A stretch of 23,399 nucleotides of DNA from a virus: IMG/VR virus record IMGVR_UViG_3300025727_000054, positions 1-23,399 of that record; one strand, written 5' to 3'. Of the stretch, positions 7,228-16,089 are shown piece after piece (the stretch's first letter is position 1; each line of letters opens with the position of its first letter). The notes beneath the pieces are model-generated. The model made no database searches. It had not been told where the DNA came from and saw only the letters and a program-made list of their open reading frames with translations. Position numbers and translations under genes: made by a program.

Positions 7228-7836
7228 CTATACCTTACTATAAAAATGTGTCATACAATATCTACCCAATCCTTGATCTCTGTATTTATTTTCTATTTTT
7301 ACTTTATCTACTTCATGTAAATAATAGCTTGGAAACATTATCATTCTATTATGTATACACTCAACTGTTTCATTTGATTCTGGAAATCTTAAATTTCCAT
7401 CTTCAAATCTTTTTGGTTCTTTATAAAACCATATCAAAACTGTATGCATAAACGAATCAAAATGTTCTCCATAACTATTTGAATCTTCATAATAATTAAC
7501 TATCGAACAATCATAGTTAGTATTTTCAAATTGTCTTGCAGCTGGTGTCGTCTGTCTATAATTTTCTAAAACTTCTTGTGATAATATTTTTTTATATACT
7601 GTTAATATATTTGAATCTTCTCTATTGTCTGGATATATTCCTTCCAGATAAATTCTATTTAAATTGGCTACTGGACTAACACCATAACTACCTGGGAACT
7701 TTCCATCTGTATAAAGATTGTCTTGTCTATACCATTCAAGTTCTTCCCAAATTAAATCTTGTTCTTCGGTTGAATAAAAATCATCAACAATCATATATGG
7801 AAAAGCTTTATCATCTGTACATAATGTAAAATTCAT
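7228..7836 (-). CDS. 2-oxoglutarate/Fe(II)-dependent oxygenase (prolyl hydroxylase-like)
   Basis: 202 residues with the iron-binding facial triad in place: HFD gives H125 and D127, and the distal histidine is H174 in SYYLHEV. R192 in GLGRYCMTHFY is the likely 2-oxoglutarate carboxylate ligand. The gap H174-R192 is wider than usual, with a charged loop between. The C-terminal strand order (NYYEDSNSYGEHFDSF, then GNLRFPESNETVECIHN, MIMFPS) fits the double-stranded beta-helix of the P4H/PKHD group. Such enzymes hydroxylate protein side chains, nucleic acids or small molecules, and the substrate here is unknown. The gene lies between adhesin and fibre genes, and 2OG oxygenases are frequent accessory genes in marine T4-like phages. 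No good ribosome binding site precedes the ATG. The DNA looks AT-richer than its neighbours. Confidence 0.88.
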   Translation of the reverse strand: MNFTLCTDDKAFPYMIVDDFYSTEEQDLIWEELEWYRQDNLYTDGKFPGSYGVSPVANLNRIYLEGIYPDNREDSNILTVYKKILSQEVLENYRQTTPAARQFENTNYDCSIVNYYEDSNSYGEHFDSFMHTVLIWFYKEPKRFEDGNLRFPESNETVECIHNRMIMFPSYYLHEVDKVKIENKYRDQGLGRYCMTHFYSKV

Positions 7837-7848
7837 AATACTTATAAT

Positions 7849-9060
7849 TTAAGGGGTGTATATAATAACATCTCCTGTTGCACCAGAGGTTCCACCAGTA
7901 AGTGTTTCACCAGTAACAAAAGCTCCTGTTGGTTCTGATAGACTTATTGTTCGCCGAGGTGTAATCCAACTTAAATTTCCTGTTCTTGCATCATTAGTAC
8001 TTGAACCAATACCACCAGCACCTACTGCAATTGCATAAGTCCCAGATACAATCTGTGTACCAGTAGCAACGTGCATACCACCAGCACCTCCACCACCTCT
8101 AAACCATCCACCTTCACTATTACTATTACCATGACCACCAGAACCTCCACCACCAGATATAATCATAGTATCAATATTACCAGTTCCAGTTACAACAATT
8201 GCACCGGAAGATAAAAAAGTATGTGATTTATAATTTACCGAACTAACTGTATAAGTATTTGTAGTACCACCTGCAATACTAAATCCTGATTGACTTGTAT
8301 CATATCTCACAACTACAATACCAGAACCTCCATTACCCGGTACGGATCCAGCTGCGCCACCTCCACTTCCAGTATTTACAGCACCAACAGCAGTAGTTCC
8401 ACTACCACCTCCACCTGATCCACCTGCAGCATAACTTGGAGTTACATTACCTCCTGCACTTCCACCACCGCCTGCAAATATATGCATCCCTACAGTAGTT
8501 CCAGCAGTATTTCCATCTCTATAAAAATTAGCTAAACCAGCACCGCCTGCTCCACCAGTAGTACCACCTCCACCGCCACCGGCAGCACCTGCTCCTCCAC
8601 CGCCACCGCCTGCACCTGAATGAGCATTTCTATCTCCACCATTACCACCATTATTTCCTTGGCCTGTAGTTGATCCACCTCCACCAGAAGGACCCCAATT
8701 GTTTGAAGCTCCTCCTCCACCTGAACCACCACCATAACCAGCTTCTTCACCCGGACCTCCTGCACCTCCACCTACACAAGTTGCTAACTCTGTTGTTCCT
8801 ATTAAAGTAACACCTTCGTAAACTGCTGTATATCCATTTACACTTCCTGTAACTGTTTCACCTAATTGAAAATCTGGTAAAGCAGTAAGAGTTCTTTCTA
8901 TCACTTGTGATGTCCCAGGAGTTCCATGATAAGGAATCTGTTCTGGATTTGTTCCACCCGGACCGGGAATATTACCTTGAATTTTAATCTGTAAATCCAT
9001 TAATGCAGCTGCAGTTAAACCGACTACACTAAGATGTCTGCCCTGATTAATAAATGCCAT
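7849..9060 (-). CDS. Glycine-rich tail adhesin (403 aa) with apparently permuted halves
   Basis: About the first 60 residues look like an attachment segment. An FQLGETVTG module (64-72) follows, then a very glycine-rich block (97-248, runs such as GAGGGGGGAGAAGGGGGG) closing with GGSGIVVVRY (244-253). Residues 279-352 (SHTFLSSGAIVV, IDTMIISGGGGSGG, YAIAVGAGG) are the kind of sequence that normally opens a glycine-rich tail domain rather than follows it. The protein ends with a second module, FVTGETLTGGTSGATG (381-396). Such domains occur in phage tail tips and T-even-type gp38 adhesins, where polyglycine helices pack as a sandwich and surface loops bind receptors. The ribosome binding site is weak (TAAGG). 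Its stop lies 12 nt before the oxygenase ATG. Receptor binding is inferred. Confidence 0.85.
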   Translation of the reverse strand: MAFINQGRHLSVVGLTAAALMDLQIKIQGNIPGPGGTNPEQIPYHGTPGTSQVIERTLTALPDFQLGETVTGSVNGYTAVYEGVTLIGTTELATCVGGGAGGPGEEAGYGGGSGGGGASNNWGPSGGGGSTTGQGNNGGNGGDRNAHSGAGGGGGGAGAAGGGGGGTTGGAGGAGLANFYRDGNTAGTTVGMHIFAGGGGSAGGNVTPSYAAGGSGGGGSGTTAVGAVNTGSGGGAAGSVPGNGGSGIVVVRYDTSQSGFSIAGGTTNTYTVSSVNYKSHTFLSSGAIVVTGTGNIDTMIISGGGGSGGHGNSNSEGGWFRGGGGAGGMHVATGTQIVSGTYAIAVGAGGIGSSTNDARTGNLSWITPRRTISLSEPTGAFVTGETLTGGTSGATGDVIIYTP

Positions 9061-9063
9061 ATT

Positions 9064-10458
9064 TTATGCCTTACATTTTAACATAAATCTTACACCTGAT
9101 CCAGCAACTCCAGAACCAATTTGTGTAACTTTAAAAGTTATCCTATCACCAGAAACAAAAGCAGTTGTTGATAATACACCAGCAGTCATCGCATTAGTAC
9201 TAATTGCAAATTGTGGTTTAGTAGAATAAATTGATGTTCCATTTTTTAAAACATCACATATAAGAGCTTGACCAGTACATACAGTATCAAGATATCCAAC
9301 TTCACCTTCAAATATTCCAGTTCGTGCCATAACCATTTCACCATATGTTTGAACTACCACTGCTTGTGCAACAGTAGCAGAAGAATAACCAGCAATAAAA
9401 GATATATCATAATTCCATCCAAAAGCAGCACCAAACGAAGTTGGATTTCCAGCAATCTTAGTTCCATCAATAGAATCATCTGCTATATCAGTTCCAACGA
9501 TTGAACCATTTGCAATTTCTTGTGAACGAATAGTTCCCGGAGAAATTGATGCATTTGTAATTGTTTGTGCAAATATCTTGGCTTCTGTTACAGCATCATC
9601 AGCTAACTTAACTGTTGTAATTACACCATCTAAAATTTTTGCTGAAGTAACTGCGTTCGCTGCTATTTTCGCAGTCGTAACTGTTCCATCTGAAGGTACA
9701 CCAACCGTAGATTGAAAACCAAGATGTAAACAACGGATAATTGAACTTAGAGGAGGTGCTGTAATAAACTGAATAGATGTTGCTGTCGGTAATGCGTATG
9801 CAGTTGTTGGTTGAACAATACCATCAATATAAACTAGTAATGCGTTAGTAGAACCAACAGAAGCAGAAAGAGTAAATGTGGTTTGTGCAGATACACCTGT
9901 AAATTCATCTATTGTAAAATTCTTTAATGCTGTTGTCAGCATTCCAGATGTTATCGTATCCTGATTAATTACAGCTGCAGATGTTGTACCAGAAAGATGT
10001 CCACCTAAAGCAGGGTCTGTAAGAACATCACCAAACGAAAGAGTACCAGAACCATCAGTAATAAGTGCCTGACCAACAGTACCATCTGAAACATTCAATT
10101 CAGTAATTCCAACTTTATTATCTTTAATAAGAGCATTTGCAACAGTACCTTCAATGTCACCACCAAGAGCTCCCATCGTGGCACCAGCTACATCAATCGT
10201 ACCAAAACTAATTGTACCAGAACCATCAGTTTTTATTACCTGTTCTGCTGTACCATCTACAAGATTTAATTGAGTAACACCAACTTGATTTATGACATTA
10301 CTCATATCCTCTCTTGCTAATGGATATCCACCTGCAACTGATCCATCATGAACTACTACTGTATCTTTACTAGTATCAACAGTTGTTTCACCATCATACC
10401 CTGTAAAGGTAGCATGCTCTGATGTTGTACCTCTTCTTCTTTGGACTCTCTTTGCCAT
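9064..10458 (-). CDS. Tail fibre protein with Mtd-like N-terminus and decapeptide-repeat stalk
   Basis: 464 residues in clear modules. Residues 1-50 (VQRRRGTTSEHATFTG, VVVHDGSVAGGYPLAR) resemble the N-terminal domain of phage major tropism determinants, an anchoring domain seen in many fibres. Two copies of a VxxLNVxDGT..TDGSGTxSF module lie at 59-86 and 116-142. A beta domain with YIDGIVQPTTAYALP (210-224) follows. Residues 257-336 are eight consecutive decapeptides of the form DGTVTTAKIA / NGSIVGTDIA, probably a trimeric stalk or beta-helix. The C-terminal head (345-464) contains VLKNGTSIYSTKPQFAI and GDRITFKVTQIG and is probably a beta-sandwich that could bind a receptor. No reverse transcriptase or template repeat for diversity generation is in view despite the Mtd-like domain. 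Confidence 0.88.
   Translation of the reverse strand: MAKRVQRRRGTTSEHATFTGYDGETTVDTSKDTVVVHDGSVAGGYPLAREDMSNVINQVGVTQLNLVDGTAEQVIKTDGSGTISFGTIDVAGATMGALGGDIEGTVANALIKDNKVGITELNVSDGTVGQALITDGSGTLSFGDVLTDPALGGHLSGTTSAAVINQDTITSGMLTTALKNFTIDEFTGVSAQTTFTLSASVGSTNALLVYIDGIVQPTTAYALPTATSIQFITAPPLSSIIRCLHLGFQSTVGVPSDGTVTTAKIAANAVTSAKILDGVITTVKLADDAVTEAKIFAQTITNASISPGTIRSQEIANGSIVGTDIADDSIDGTKIAGNPTSFGAAFGWNYDISFIAGYSSATVAQAVVVQTYGEMVMARTGIFEGEVGYLDTVCTGQALICDVLKNGTSIYSTKPQFAISTNAMTAGVLSTTAFVSGDRITFKVTQIGSGVAGSGVRFMLKCKA
9451..9690 (-). repeat. Eight 30-bp coding units encoding decapeptide repeats
   Basis: Residues 257-336 of the 464-aa fibre split exactly into eight ten-residue units: DGTVTTAKIA, ANAVTSAKIL, DGVITTVKLA, DDAVTEAKIF, AQTITNASIS, PGTIRSQEIA, NGSIVGTDIA, DDSIDGTKIA. 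Hydrophobic residues fall at positions 4 and 9 of each unit. The DNA units have diverged, so selection for the protein pattern rather than recent expansion maintains it. A similar pattern (DGTVANVDIA) is in the partial fibre gene at the low-coordinate end of the window. Confidence 0.85.
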
Positions 10459-10459
10459 A

Positions 10460-10663
10460 TTATTTCTCGCTCATCTTTAGTAAAAGATTTTTTATTTCTT
10501 GTATATCATCTTTCAAAGTATTTATATCAGTTACACAATTTTGTAAAGTGTTTTGTTCTTGTACTCGTTTATCTCTTGCCATCTTATATTGTTCTAAAGA
10601 ATTAATATCAGTATTTAAAACAGCTTTAGATAAAGTATCTCTAACAAATTTATGTTCATTCAT
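10460..10663 (-). CDS. Small coiled-coil phage protein (67 aa)
   Basis: A 67-codon gene whose ATG overlaps the TGA of the giant structural gene (ATGA), which implies translational coupling. The N-terminal half contains LSKAVLNTDINSLEQYKMAR, a pattern (NTD...L..YK..R) I recall from small proteins in other phage structural clusters. The C-terminal half (DINTLKDDIQEIKNLLLKMS) has hydrophobic residues in heptad spacing and probably forms a coiled coil. No cysteines, membrane segment or enzyme motif is visible. It may be a small virion component or a chaperone for the neighbouring giant protein or fibre, but this rests only on position and predicted helix. One base separates its stop from the next ATG. 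Confidence 0.8.
   Translation of the reverse strand: MNEHKFVRDTLSKAVLNTDINSLEQYKMARDKRVQEQNTLQNCVTDINTLKDDIQEIKNLLLKMSEK
10519..10526 (-). promoter_or_regulatory. Possible late promoter inside the 67-aa gene
   Basis: An exact TATAAATA on the minus strand within the coding sequence of the coiled-coil protein (reading GAT ATA AAT ACT), 60 nt before the ATG of the Mtd-like fibre gene. The distance is suitable for starting the fibre cassette separately from the giant structural gene. Because it is intragenic in AT-rich DNA it may be fortuitous. Confidence 0.4.
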
Positions 10664-13600
10664 GCCATCGCGATTGCTCGGTAATCTTGTATTCTCGGAA
10701 CCTTAGTTGTATTTGTACTTGTCATTACAATCTTAATTGCAAAAGTTTTAAATGTTGTATATGTTGCACCCGAAGCAGTATAGTTAACATTACCACCTGC
10801 TGGGTCAAATTGAAACTCAGTAAATTCATTATCTGTCAATGCAACATTATTTACATTAGTTGTCTGTGACATTACTTCCCATGGTCTATCATCAAATAAT
10901 TCTGGATCAAACTGTGATAATACTTTGTAATAAACATAAACATTTGTTCCAGCTGGTTTATTCATTGTTAAGAATATTGATAAATCAGATGCGTCAAAAC
11001 CATCTGTCAAACTTACTCGTCTTGAAATATATTTTGCTGTTGCGTTTCCACCAGACGGTTGTTCGGTTTCATTTGTTATATCATTATTAACTATATTTTC
11101 AATTGCAATCGCACCCATTCGACCCGTATCAATAATAGGACTGATTTGGTCATTCGTGGATGATAGAGTAGCCTTAGCAACAAAACTTCCTGCTGTTGTA
11201 GTAATTACTTGTTGATTAACAAACTCATGGTTTTTATTTGGAATTGTATTTACAAAAGAAGAACCTAAAATACCAGTAGATTTGGGAGATGTCTTGACTG
11301 CCCAAGTCACTGCTGTATTATCAATTTTCAATTCTTGTGGTGTCATTTGCATAACATCCATATTCATATTTACTGAATTTGAATTATTAAATACAGCTTC
11401 ATGTGTTCCTGCTATTGTATATGAACAACGATTTAAAACAAAAGTCAAATCTTGATTTTGATTCTGTTGCCATGTACTTGCATTCTGTGATTTAAACAAT
11501 ACACCAGTTGCGGGTTGTTTAGAAACTTTTCGTGTAGAACCAATTACGTTCTGTCCTAATTCTGCCATGTAAGATTCCCACTTACTACTATTAGACATTA
11601 TAACAACTGCATATTCTCCCGGTGCTAAGAAAACAGGAGAAGGGAATGTAAACTTAGTTGCTACTGAACCATCTTCACTTGTCGTAACTTCAGATGGCAA
11701 TTTACTTACATCAGAAAATGGTGCTACCATTAATGTTGGAAAGCCTGCTTCAGTCGCACGAATAGAAACATTAACTGGAACACCACCATCATCTTTAGAT
11801 TTAAAATATAAATCTAAGTCAGAACAATATACACCATTTGGATATAAACTAGGATCAACAAAGAATGTTTGTGCAAGAGGATCACCACCACCCGGAGGTG
11901 CGGCCCATCCAATAACAACATTTCTATCAAACCTTCTTGTTGTTACTATTGCCTCATCAGCACTTCCCATTTGTCCTACATGAAGTCTTGGGATTCTTGA
12001 TGAAAGAATTAATTCTTCATTTGTTGCTAACAATCCCTGTGCATGAAAAGCTCTTTCAGCAAATGTACTAGCCGTTGTTAATGAACCATTAGAATCATCT
12101 GTTAAAAGAAATTGTCGTTCACCAGTTCTGAATATTAATAAAGGAGGTTCTTGTTCTTGTGCTAAATCTGGACAAGGTAAATTAAATACCAATCCACTAA
12201 CTGAACCATTATCATCACTATAGATTGCATCACCAGCACTTCCACCACTAGGAGTACAATATGAAGCTATTGATGTTTTATCAAAGAAAGGATAAACTCT
12301 TGTGTTTGGTTTTAATCCTGTTGCTGTAACAGTAATCGTTTGTTCTCTTATGTATGGTAATACAGAAAGATCAACCACTCGTTCTCCGAGAGTTTGATTA
12401 ACTGTATCAGAACCAACAATCTCTGTTCGTATACCTGTTCGTGATTGAAGTTGATCTACAGCAAATGTTTGTCGTTGTACTAATGCTCGACCCTGCCATC
12501 CTGCCTCACCTCTATCAACTACTCTTTCATTTCTTCCAGTACCAATGTCTTGCCAATCATTCCATTGACTTCCCCATCCAAGTCCAGCCAACATTTCCCA
12601 TGCATCATTTTCACCAGTTGCATTAACAATAACATCTGGTCTATTATTTTTTGATACCCACATATCACTATCTGGACTGAGTGAAAGTACACCCATCCAA
12701 TGTTGTACATCAAATGGATTAACACTTGTAAATGATGTTGCTTGTGTTTGACTAACAAGAGATGTCGTTGTATATGGTAATGTAATTAAGTCACCAGTTT
12801 TCTGAACACCCGTAGATGAACCAGATATATATGTGAGGTCTGCCATGTTAGAAAGAAACGAAGGTCTTAATTCACGGCTTTGATAATCAATAGCACACTT
12901 ATAATCTGCACTACGAACATCGCCTATACTATGTCCGGCAAAGTCATCAACTAATATCCCATTCTTGAATCTGTCTAATCCAGATGCATCTTTAATAACC
13001 AATGCCTCTGCATCTTTTTCAAGTAATGTAAGAGCCGTATAATATTCTACATGATTAAGTCGTTTTTCTAACTTACCAATGTCTTTCATTGTATATCGTT
13101 TATTCTCAATATACTTTGCAATAACATCGGCTGGTTTAAATGTGTATGCAGGAATTCTAAGTTCCCACAAACTCATTGTGTTATCTAATTTATATGGAGG
13201 TACTGGATTATCAGATGATACACCTTTGTGTACACCAAACTGTTTATCTTTACTTAGATAAACCATATCTATTCTTGGTTGGTAATAACTATAATCTGCC
13301 TGCCAATTAAGATTTGGATATGGATGTTCTGCACCTGTTAATGTCGTGGCTCCATCTGCTCGCCGTGGTCTAAAGTCAATACAATCTCTAAGTTCAACTA
13401 TATTACCAGTTGTCGGACTTGTAAATGTTGGAATATCATCATAACCAGTTGCTGCTGTATATGAATCAGCAGAAAGATAACCAGAACCACTATGTGTAAA
13501 ATAATCAAAAATTACTAAAATTCTACCAGTAGGTGCAGTTCCTGTTAATTGGATTCTACCATGATCGTAAAAATTATCTCGTTGTCCAGTATCCAAAGTG

Positions 13601-16074
13601 TAACTAGATTTAATATCTGTATCACCAGTTGCAAGACTAGCCATGGTTGCAGTATATGAGTTAGCACTTCCAGTAATAGTTTCTGTTCCTGCAAATGTTC
13701 CTGAAGTAACAACAAACGTAATTGTTGTTAATGGATTATGTGCAATAACAGTTCCTATTGCACCAGATGTTCCACCCGTAATTGTTTCACCAGCAATAAA
13801 AGTTCCAGTTGCACCTGATACTGTTAGTGTCGGTGCTACTGCATCTGTACCAGCATTGCCAGAATCATAAACAGATTTAATTAAACTTGCGTCAGCCAAG
13901 TTAAGAGAAGTGTATCCTAATGCTGTATTGTTTGGTGATGTAACTGGTAATGTTTTATTCAAAACAAGTGTCTTAATTCTTTCTTGTTTCGTATCAACAT
14001 TCATAGTTACCCAAAAATTAAATGTCGTATTTAATGATACGTCACCAGTAAATATAGTTACTGACTGTCCATTAGCAGCTACTGTAACAGTTGCAGCTGC
14101 AGGAGTTGTTGCACTAAGATTTACATTCACACCACCCGAATCCTGTGCATGATAATAAGTATCTTTTACCGTTGAACTAAGTACACCAGTTCCATAGAAT
14201 GTTTCATTAGCACCACTTGATGTTAATGTACAAGTACCAGCACTAATAGTAACAGTACCATAATGTTTTTGTTTAGTATAACTTGTATCAATGTTACCCG
14301 AATCATCACGAATTGTTTTAATCGTATTCTGTGGTAATTTAAATACCATTGAATTGAAATCTGTTTCAAATAATTTTGCATCACCATTCACAACACCACC
14401 AATTTTACCTATATCAGCTACTCTGGATTCTGTGGTTACAACTACTGGAGTTGTATTTGCATCAACAGGGATAGTAAATCTTTCTGCATCAACAAATGCA
14501 TTACCAGCTGTCATCTGAATATCATATAAAAATATTTGATATCTCCAAGTAGATGGTGTGCCTAACGTAGGTCTATCAATTGGTGTTATAGTACGAACTC
14601 TTGCTGTACCAATTTTAGTATTTGCGTATGTAACTGGAGTTGTTAAAACAGGAGCTGCATTATGAATATCAACTGCCGTGCCTGTAGTAAAATCATACAT
14701 TCCTGACAAGTTATCAATTTTAGTATAATTGCCATATTGTAGTAAACGATCAAAGTTATTTACACTAACATAATCTCTTGCACGATCTACTGCAACATCA
14801 CTTGAAATTAAAGTTCTAAATTCATGGCCATGAACATATGCTTTACCTGGGTCTAATCGTGCAGTAAATTTTGTTGCATCAACTGGATTACCTGTATGTG
14901 GTTTTAATTGTAATGGAAAATGTCTTACAGTATAATCACCTGACTCATCATATGTTCTTCGAGCAAATGTTTCTTCCAATACAGAGTAGATTGGATATTC
15001 AACATCAACATGTCGAACACCATTTACCAAACGAATCATCTCTATAAAATCTATATCATCTGTAGACGTTGTAGTTTTCTTAATAAGAGTAAGAGTATAT
15101 TTTAATCTGTCAGCACCTGGAGCTGCATAGTTGTATGCTCCCTGTGCATTATCTAAAAGTGTAGTATCATCCCCAGAAGCAACTGTAACTGCTTCGACTT
15201 GAAAACCAATTTTATATGTTGGTGTATTTGTATAGTTATCTAAAATAACTGTTGAGGCACCTGCTCGTATAAAGTTACCATTAAAATAATAGTAACCTGC
15301 ATCATTAGAAACTGCTGAACCCTTACCTGTTGCAGAAGAAGATGCAGCTAGACAAGCAACTGCTTGATCTGTTGATACTAATCTTTCACCAGAATTAAAT
15401 ACTGCTGAAGTATTAAGAGTAGCTGTTGCAGTTGCAGAAGAACCTCCACCACCCGTAATTGAAATACTTGGTGTAGATGTATATCCAGATCCTTTATTTG
15501 TTACATTAATACCGATAATTGTTTGCGCACCAGAAGTTCCATTATTACCAACTACAGCAACAGCTGTTGCATCAACACCACCACCACCTGTAAGAGTAAC
15601 TGTCGGTGTAGTAGTATATCCTGTTCCTGCATTAGTTACAGTAATACCTTGAACATTTTGTGTGAGTCCACCACCCGTAAGATACTTAACCCATATAGTA
15701 TCTGGATTACCAGTTGTTGCATCAACAGCAGAAGTATTAACAACTCTTGCTATCGTTCCAGATTGACTACCAATAATTGTTTTACCATTAAAGTCAGCAA
15801 CAGTAATTGCAACACCATTATAATTAGCTTGCAACTTTACATAATTATAATCTGTATCAACGTGCAATTCACCACCAGATACTCGACTACCATTTGCAAA
15901 TATATGATCGCCAAATCGTTTGAGTTGATTTCTTATTATTGTTTGTTCTTGGGTAAGTTCTCTTGCCTGAACAGCTACAGCAGGTTTATAGAGGACTTGA
16001 TGAAAATCTTTAGTTTCATCATAATCATCAAAGTAAGGACTCTGATTAAGATTTAAATTTATATTGGTCGTCAT
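10660..16074 (-). CDS. Giant virion structural protein (1804 aa), baseplate periphery or fibre anchor
   Basis: The largest gene, directly after gp8 where T4 has gp9-gp12. The N-terminus has SPYFDDYDETKDFHQVLYKP and VAVQARELTQEQTIIRNQLK followed by FGDHIFANGS (residues 12-63). This pattern is found in large structural proteins of marine myophages and recalls DUF4815-type proteins (from memory). Two GxGY/GGGG repeats lie at 143-218 and two FxxGExxTG modules at about 757-812. A conserved-looking core follows: GNIVELRDCIDFRPRR (890-905), YYQPRIDMVYLSKDKQ (930-945), VQHWMGVLSLSPDSDMW (1123-1139) and LKPNTRVYPFFD (1254-1265). The C-terminal part is beta-rich (DPLAQTFFVDPSLYPNG). No catalytic motif is visible. 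It probably links the wedge rim to fibres, perhaps replacing gp10 functionally. Its TGA overlaps the next ATG (ATGA). Confidence 0.88.
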   Translation of the reverse strand: MTTNINLNLNQSPYFDDYDETKDFHQVLYKPAVAVQARELTQEQTIIRNQLKRFGDHIFANGSRVSGGELHVDTDYNYVKLQANYNGVAITVADFNGKTIIGSQSGTIARVVNTSAVDATTGNPDTIWVKYLTGGGLTQNVQGITVTNAGTGYTTTPTVTLTGGGGVDATAVAVVGNNGTSGAQTIIGINVTNKGSGYTSTPSISITGGGGSSATATATLNTSAVFNSGERLVSTDQAVACLAASSSATGKGSAVSNDAGYYYFNGNFIRAGASTVILDNYTNTPTYKIGFQVEAVTVASGDDTTLLDNAQGAYNYAAPGADRLKYTLTLIKKTTTSTDDIDFIEMIRLVNGVRHVDVEYPIYSVLEETFARRTYDESGDYTVRHFPLQLKPHTGNPVDATKFTARLDPGKAYVHGHEFRTLISSDVAVDRARDYVSVNNFDRLLQYGNYTKIDNLSGMYDFTTGTAVDIHNAAPVLTTPVTYANTKIGTARVRTITPIDRPTLGTPSTWRYQIFLYDIQMTAGNAFVDAERFTIPVDANTTPVVVTTESRVADIGKIGGVVNGDAKLFETDFNSMVFKLPQNTIKTIRDDSGNIDTSYTKQKHYGTVTISAGTCTLTSSGANETFYGTGVLSSTVKDTYYHAQDSGGVNVNLSATTPAAATVTVAANGQSVTIFTGDVSLNTTFNFWVTMNVDTKQERIKTLVLNKTLPVTSPNNTALGYTSLNLADASLIKSVYDSGNAGTDAVAPTLTVSGATGTFIAGETITGGTSGAIGTVIAHNPLTTITFVVTSGTFAGTETITGSANSYTATMASLATGDTDIKSSYTLDTGQRDNFYDHGRIQLTGTAPTGRILVIFDYFTHSGSGYLSADSYTAATGYDDIPTFTSPTTGNIVELRDCIDFRPRRADGATTLTGAEHPYPNLNWQADYSYYQPRIDMVYLSKDKQFGVHKGVSSDNPVPPYKLDNTMSLWELRIPAYTFKPADVIAKYIENKRYTMKDIGKLEKRLNHVEYYTALTLLEKDAEALVIKDASGLDRFKNGILVDDFAGHSIGDVRSADYKCAIDYQSRELRPSFLSNMADLTYISGSSTGVQKTGDLITLPYTTTSLVSQTQATSFTSVNPFDVQHWMGVLSLSPDSDMWVSKNNRPDVIVNATGENDAWEMLAGLGWGSQWNDWQDIGTGRNERVVDRGEAGWQGRALVQRQTFAVDQLQSRTGIRTEIVGSDTVNQTLGERVVDLSVLPYIREQTITVTATGLKPNTRVYPFFDKTSIASYCTPSGGSAGDAIYSDDNGSVSGLVFNLPCPDLAQEQEPPLLIFRTGERQFLLTDDSNGSLTTASTFAERAFHAQGLLATNEELILSSRIPRLHVGQMGSADEAIVTTRRFDRNVVIGWAAPPGGGDPLAQTFFVDPSLYPNGVYCSDLDLYFKSKDDGGVPVNVSIRATEAGFPTLMVAPFSDVSKLPSEVTTSEDGSVATKFTFPSPVFLAPGEYAVVIMSNSSKWESYMAELGQNVIGSTRKVSKQPATGVLFKSQNASTWQQNQNQDLTFVLNRCSYTIAGTHEAVFNNSNSVNMNMDVMQMTPQELKIDNTAVTWAVKTSPKSTGILGSSFVNTIPNKNHEFVNQQVITTTAGSFVAKATLSSTNDQISPIIDTGRMGAIAIENIVNNDITNETEQPSGGNATAKYISRRVSLTDGFDASDLSIFLTMNKPAGTNVYVYYKVLSQFDPELFDDRPWEVMSQTTNVNNVALTDNEFTEFQFDPAGGNVNYTASGATYTTFKTFAIKIVMTSTNTTKVPRIQDYRAIAMA

Positions 16075-16089
16075 GTATTATTACCTTTA

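Noticed and set aside
7209-7451. 80-aa plus-strand frame with a Leu/Tyr-rich, membrane-like look
   Set aside because: It is antisense to the oxygenase C-terminus with its catalytic histidine and arginine. The hydrophobicity comes from AT-rich codons on the complement.
8532-8771. Minus-strand 79-aa frame rich in Val/Glu inside the glycine-rich adhesin
   Set aside because: It is an alternate reading of GGN-repeat codons (GTN/GAN shadows) and has no start signal. The same applies to the frame at 4891-5091.
9064-10458. Diversity-generating retroelement suggested by the Mtd-like N-terminus
   Set aside because: No reverse transcriptase, template repeat or adenine-variable C-terminal repeat is visible in the window. 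The Mtd-like N-terminal domain alone is common in ordinary fibres.
15523-16056. 177-aa plus-strand open frame opposite the N-terminus of the giant gene
   Set aside because: The translation is low-complexity Ser/Cys/Thr/Ile/Asn sequence, typical of an antisense shadow of Gly/Thr/Val-rich coding. It has no ribosome binding site and lies opposite clearly conserved-looking sequence.
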